Positions 44,514 to 47,307 of a stretch of DNA of 47,307 nt are shown piece by piece. Source of the DNA: Chloroflexota bacterium (lineage in GTDB: Bacteria; Chloroflexota; Anaerolineae; Caldilineales; Caldilineaceae); the NCBI GenBank assembly GCA_024277175.1, contig JAJRVT010000234.1, forward strand, positions 1-47,307, read 5' to 3'. Under the pieces are notes generated by a model. The model saw nothing but the letters and a program-made list of their open reading frames with translations, ran no database searches and was not told the DNA's origin. The position numbers and the translations under genes were made by a program. How positions within the stretch are numbered: the first letter of the stretch is position 1; each line of letters begins with the position of its first letter.

Positions 44514-44554
44514 CGTCCCCGTCTGCACAGCCGCTAACAAAGGAAAGGTGAACC

Positions 44555-44974
44555 ATGGAATATCTACACACCATGCTGCGCGTGCTGGATCTGGATCGGG
44601 CGCTCCACTTCTGGGTCGATCAACTGGGGCTGAAGGAGATTCGTCGCTACGAACGGGAGGCCGGGCGCTACACCCTGGTCTTCGTGGCCGCGAGCGAGGA
44701 CGACAAGCCCATCGAGTTGACCTACAACTGGGACGAGACCGAACCTTATCCCACCGGCCGCTTCTTCGGCCATGTGGCCTACGCGGTCGACAATATCTAC
44801 GAGAAATGCGCCGATCTCCAGGCTAAGGGCGTGGACATCCTGCGCCCGCCCCGGGACGGACGCATGGCCTTCATCAAGTCCCCCGACGGCCACTCGGTGG
44901 AACTCCTTCAGCGGGGCGAAGCGCTCCCCATTCAGGAGCCGTGGGCCAGCATGTCGAACCAGGGAAGCTGGTAG
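44555..44974 (+). CDS. gloA: Lactoylglutathione lyase (glyoxalase I)
   Basis: 139 residues, similar in length to bacterial GloA. It converts the hemithioacetal of methylglyoxal and a thiol into an S-lactoyl thioester. Metal ligands match known GloA positions: H5 in YLHTMLRV, E54 in IELTYNW, H73 in GHVAYAV and E116 in HSVELL. AAAGGAAAGG precedes the ATG at 44555. It faces away from the glyoxalase II-like gene. A long repeat region follows its stop. Confidence 0.93.
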   Translation: MEYLHTMLRVLDLDRALHFWVDQLGLKEIRRYEREAGRYTLVFVAASEDDKPIELTYNWDETEPYPTGRFFGHVAYAVDNIYEKCADLQAKGVDILRPPRDGRMAFIKSPDGHSVELLQRGEALPIQEPWASMSNQGSW

Positions 44975-44979
44975 GAGGT

Positions 44980-45094
44980 ATGACAAGATGACGGGATGAG
45001 GGGGTGACAGGATGACAAGGTGAGGGGGTGACAGGATGACAAGGTGAGGGGGTGACCGTCATCTTGTCATCTTATCACCCTGTCATCCTGTCAC
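44980..45094. repeat. 24-bp direct repeats and inverted TGACAGGATGAC array
   Basis: Two exact 24-bp units (44998-45021 and 45022-45045) begin GAGGGGGTGACAGG; a partial third follows to 45056. From 45057 the complementary strand pattern appears (GTCATCTTGTCATC, GTCATCCTGTCA), so the whole can fold into a large hairpin. It separates the convergent gloA and glutaredoxin genes, and the stop codon of the latter lies at its edge. Confidence 0.8.
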
Positions 45095-45405
45095 GCCACC
45101 ATCTCCTTCAACTCCCCATTCTGATACATCTCCATGGCGATGTCGTAGCCGCCGACGAGTTCGCCGTCGATATAGAGCTGGGGGATGGTGGGCCAGTCGG
45201 AGTAGTCCTTGATGGCCTGGCGCAGGACGTCGTCCTCCAGCACGTTGCGGGTTTCGTAGGTCGCGCCCAGCGCGTCCAGGATTTGGACCACGCGCGCCGA
45301 GAAGCCGCACATGGGGAAGTCCCGGTCGCCCTTCATGTAGAGCATCACCCGATTGTTCTTCACGTCCTGGTCGATCTGGGCCAGGGTTTCTTCATAACTT
45401 GCCAT
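45091..45405 (-). CDS. Monothiol glutaredoxin, Grx4/GrxD family
   Basis: 104 residues, single glutaredoxin fold. The active site is CGFS (C33) in KGDRDFPMCGFSARVVQIL, and the glutathione-binding WPTIPQLYIDGELVGGYDI is complete. CGFS glutaredoxins bind a [2Fe-2S] cluster with glutathione and BolA and transfer clusters or signal iron status. The BolA gene is directly upstream on the same strand, across palindrome copy 11. AAGGAGG precedes the ATG. The C-terminal stop TGA is shared with the edge of the direct-repeat array. Confidence 0.95.
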   Translation of the reverse strand: MASYEETLAQIDQDVKNNRVMLYMKGDRDFPMCGFSARVVQILDALGATYETRNVLEDDVLRQAIKDYSDWPTIPQLYIDGELVGGYDIAMEMYQNGELKEMVA

Positions 45406-45431
45406 GTCTCATATCCTCCTTGGTTTCGGTT

Positions 45432-45527
45432 AATAGAACGCGGATTCTGCGGATTGGGCGGATCTTCACGGATTTTTTTCAAAAAATCCAGCCTTTTCAG
45501 CCCAATCCGCAGAATCCGCGTTCTATT
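45432..45527. repeat. ATAGAACGCGGATT palindrome, copy 11
   Basis: The outer 28 bases of the arms are identical, including the copy-specific TCTGCGGATTGGGC. The inner part differs: left CGGATCTTCACGG, right complement CTGAAAAGGCTGG. It lies 8 bp after the BolA stop codon and 26 bp before the Grx4 start. Confidence 0.92.
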
Positions 45528-45534
45528 CATCTTT

Positions 45535-45807
45535 TCATACGTCCAGCGTTACATTGTAGCGCGCCTGCTGTTGCGCCCACTTTTCGGGGGTGAAGGTCTT
45601 GAGGGAGAGGGCGTGGACCGTGTCGCTGCTGAACTCCTCCTTGAGCGCGTTGAGGACCAGCCGGTGTTGCTTCACTAGCGAGAGGCCCTCGAACGCGGGG
45701 CTGATCACGATGGCTTCGAAGTGATGGCCGTCCCGGTTCGGGTCCAGCACCGCGACCTGGGCGTCGGGGATGGCCTTCAGAATGGCCTCTCGAATCGTTT
45801 CTTCCAT
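45535..45807 (-). CDS. BolA family protein
   Basis: 90 residues. BolA proteins share iron-sulfur clusters with CGFS glutaredoxins and some bind DNA. The class II KH-like core is visible: VLDPNRDGHHFEAIVISPAFEGLSLVKQHRLVLNALKEEF, with the His-rich loop at 28-29 and a His near the C-terminus (VHALSLKTFTP) that can bind the cluster. AGGAAGAG precedes the ATG. Next to the Grx4 gene, so the two probably work as a complex. Confidence 0.93.
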   Translation of the reverse strand: MEETIREAILKAIPDAQVAVLDPNRDGHHFEAIVISPAFEGLSLVKQHRLVLNALKEEFSSDTVHALSLKTFTPEKWAQQQARYNVTLDV

Positions 45808-45855
45808 GTCATCTCTTCCTGTGATTCATCGATAGCGGCTGTACGGCGGAGAGAA

Positions 45856-45950
45856 GATAGAACGCGGATTTTTCGGATTGAGCGGATTCACACGGATTTT
45901 TCTAAAAAATCCGTGTGAATCCGCTCAATCTGCGTCATCCGCGTTCTATC
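45856..45950. repeat. ATAGAACGCGGATT palindrome, copy 12
   Basis: Two 47-base arms match except in a short patch near the outer end (five mismatches) and at the loop. The inner stem GATTGAGCGGATTCACACGG is perfect. It lies in the divergent region between bolA and ychF. Confidence 0.92.
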
Positions 45951-46080
45951 CCATCTTCGCCACCCCGCCATCGTCGTTTTCATCGGTTTGCGTGTGGCCT
46001 GGAGGTCAGGGATAGAGTATACTATTCTCCGCGTAAAATGTTGTAGGCTGACTCCCAGTTCATGAAAAGAGTGACCCATT

Positions 46081-47181
46081 ATGGCCCTTAGCATCGGCAT
46101 CGTTGGTCTGCCCAACGTGGGCAAGAGCACTGTCTTCAACGCCCTGACCCAGGCCCAGCACGCGGAGGCCGCCAACTACCCCTTCTGCACCATCGAACCC
46201 AACAAGGCCATCGTCGCCGTGCCCGACCCGCGGCTGGACCAACTGGCCGGCCTGGTGGAGCATGACAGCGTCACCCATGCGGCCATCGAATTTGTGGACA
46301 TCGCCGGCCTGGTGCGCGGGGCCAGCCAGGGCGAGGGGTTAGGAAACCAGTTCCTGGGCCACATCCGCGACGTGACCGCCCTCGCCCACGTGGTGCGCTG
46401 CTTCGACGATGACAACGTGATCCACGTCCAGGCCCGCCCCCAGCCCCGGGAGGACATCGAAGTGGTGGCCTATGAGCTGATGATGGCCGACCTCCAGCAG
46501 ATCGAGAACAAGCTGGAGAAGCTGGCCCGCCAGGCCAAGGGCGACAAAAAATTGGTTCCCGTGCTGGAACTGGCCCGGAAGCTTCAGGCCATGCTGGCCC
46601 GGGGCGAGCCGGTCTCTGCCTATCCCCACCCGGAGAGCGACGCCTTCCAGACCCTCAACCATGAGATGCGTTTTCTCAGCGCCAAGCCCGTCATCTACGT
46701 GGCCAACGTAGACGAGGAGGGCCTGGGGGAGGACAATGACTACGTGCGCGAGGTGCGGGCCGTGGCCGCGGAGCAGGGCGCGACCGTGGTCAAGGTCAGC
46801 GCCCGCTTTGAGGAGGAGATGATCGGCATGAGCGACGAGGAGCGGCATGAGTTCCTGGCCATGGCCGGCGCGGAGGAGAGCGGGCTGGAGCAGTTGATCC
46901 GCAAGGGCTTCGAGACCCTGGGCCTGATCAGCTTCTTCACCACCGACTCGCGCATGCTGCGGGCCTGGAACATCCCCCGGGGAGCCACTGCACCCCAGGC
47001 CGCCGGCGCCATCCACACCGACTTCGAGCGCGGCTTCATCCGCGCCGAGGTCATTCATTTCGACGACTTCATCGCTTGCGGCAGCGAAGCCGCGGCCAAG
47101 AGCGCCGGCCTCGTCCACATCGAAGGCAAGGAGTACGTAGTCCAGGACGCGGACGTCATCCACTTTCGCTTCAACGTGTAG
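46081..47181 (+). CDS. ychF: Redox-regulated ATPase YchF (OLA1 family)
   Basis: 366 residues, full length. A ribosome-binding P-loop NTPase that prefers ATP and is widely conserved. G1 motif GLPNVGKSTVFN, switch region YPFCTIEPNKAIVAVPDPRL, G3 DIAGLVRGASQGEGLGNQFL, the altered G4 VANVDEEG that explains ATP over GTP preference, a coiled-coil insertion (about 130-180), and a C-terminal TGS domain (AIHTDFERGFIRAEVIHFDDF). The stop codon is at the edge of the right copy of the window-end inverted repeat. Core housekeeping gene, indicating chromosomal DNA. Confidence 0.97.
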   Translation: MALSIGIVGLPNVGKSTVFNALTQAQHAEAANYPFCTIEPNKAIVAVPDPRLDQLAGLVEHDSVTHAAIEFVDIAGLVRGASQGEGLGNQFLGHIRDVTALAHVVRCFDDDNVIHVQARPQPREDIEVVAYELMMADLQQIENKLEKLARQAKGDKKLVPVLELARKLQAMLARGEPVSAYPHPESDAFQTLNHEMRFLSAKPVIYVANVDEEGLGEDNDYVREVRAVAAEQGATVVKVSARFEEEMIGMSDEERHEFLAMAGAEESGLEQLIRKGFETLGLISFFTTDSRMLRAWNIPRGATAPQAAGAIHTDFERGFIRAEVIHFDDFIACGSEAAAKSAGLVHIEGKEYVVQDADVIHFRFNV

Positions 47182-47307
47182 ATTCTCTCTTTGATGTCAA
47201 GTCCCTAATTGACGAAATGTGAGAGCAAACGGATAAAGAACAAAGGTTTAGATTACATAACGCATAGGTCATCAGGCAGGCATCGCCAACGCCGGGTCAA
47301 AGGGACG
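47178..47307. repeat. Right copy of the 130-bp inverted repeat at the window ends
   Basis: Reverse complement of 10-139 with two differences. It starts within the last codon of ychF and contains that gene's TAG stop (47179-47181), so the repeat again touches a stop codon. Confidence 0.9.

Noticed and set aside
44998..45056. A CRISPR array
   Set aside because: The 24-bp units are adjacent with no spacers, and there are no cas genes.
1466..45950. ATAGAACGCGGATT palindromes as ordinary terminators only
   Set aside because: Copies 10 and 12 lie between divergent genes, and terminal sequences are conserved as in mobile repeats. Termination may be a side effect at convergent sites such as copies 2 and 8.
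10..47307. A 47-kb composite transposon defined by the end repeats
   Set aside because: No transposase, integrase or plasmid gene is present, and the segment contains core genes (ychF, ssrA, fba). A repeat at a contig break is simpler.

Overview
The window looks like a chromosomal contig from a high-GC bacterium, most likely a member of the Chloroflexota (Anaerolineae/Caldilineae type). That placement is an inference from several signs: Tat-type lipoprotein signals on a GH3 enzyme and a peptide-binding protein, secreted proteins with PPC-like and PA14 domains, a Grx4/BolA pair, tmRNA, and intergenic DNA full of palindromes. No 16S rRNA or other decisive marker is present. The core genes (ssrA, ychF, fba) argue against a plasmid or phage. 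I count 38 intact protein genes, one tmRNA and one toxin remnant.

Layout. 142-5039 (all minus): a NagZ-like GH3 lipoprotein, a membrane-anchored N-acetylmuramidase, ssrA with its own promoter and terminator, and glutamate formimidoyltransferase. 5208-9362: a double-domain FemAB transferase facing a short asparaginase, a DUF1028 hydrolase and a stand-alone Lrp-type sensor domain. 9793-19005: a peptide importer (binding protein and two permeases, no ATPase), an M81 (MlrC) metallopeptidase and two N-acyl-D-amino-acid deacylase paralogues, with a brnTA toxin-antitoxin module between the paralogues. 19006-30675: repeats, a broken PIN toxin, then an AvtA-like aminotransferase, DUF1684, a metallo-hydrolase, a PPC-domain secreted protein, a lipoprotein hydrolase, DUF819, a TIGR01777 epimerase, a secreted sugar dehydrogenase with PA14, and an SDR. 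30823-33654: a lower-GC, six-TM STAND/AAA-like protein with a degenerate Walker A. 34037-42900: PPK2, ROK kinase, SIS protein, double GNAT, class II aldolase, and a 1028-residue kinase-M23-aminotransferase fusion. 43049-47181: a Phd/PIN toxin-antitoxin pair with a clear operator, glyoxalase II-like and glyoxalase I enzymes, Grx4, BolA and YchF.

Functional themes. Many genes handle cell-wall or peptide-derived material: muramidase, NagZ, FemAB, peptide import, M81, D-aminoacylases, ROK kinase plus SIS protein. A second group handles electrophile and thiol/iron stress (GloA, glyoxalase II-like, Grx4, BolA).

The most unusual feature is intergenic. At least seven unrelated families of short palindromic or direct repeats fill the gaps. 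The main family has eleven two-armed copies plus a half copy, with ends ATAGAACGCGGATT. In several copies the stem sequence differs from that of other copies, yet its own two arms still match, up to a perfect 45-bp stem. One copy carries a nested 110-bp insertion flanked by TTAG; removing it in silico restores arms of exactly equal length. Many copies touch or supply the stop codons of neighbouring genes. The window is also bounded by a 130-bp inverted repeat (128/130 identical).
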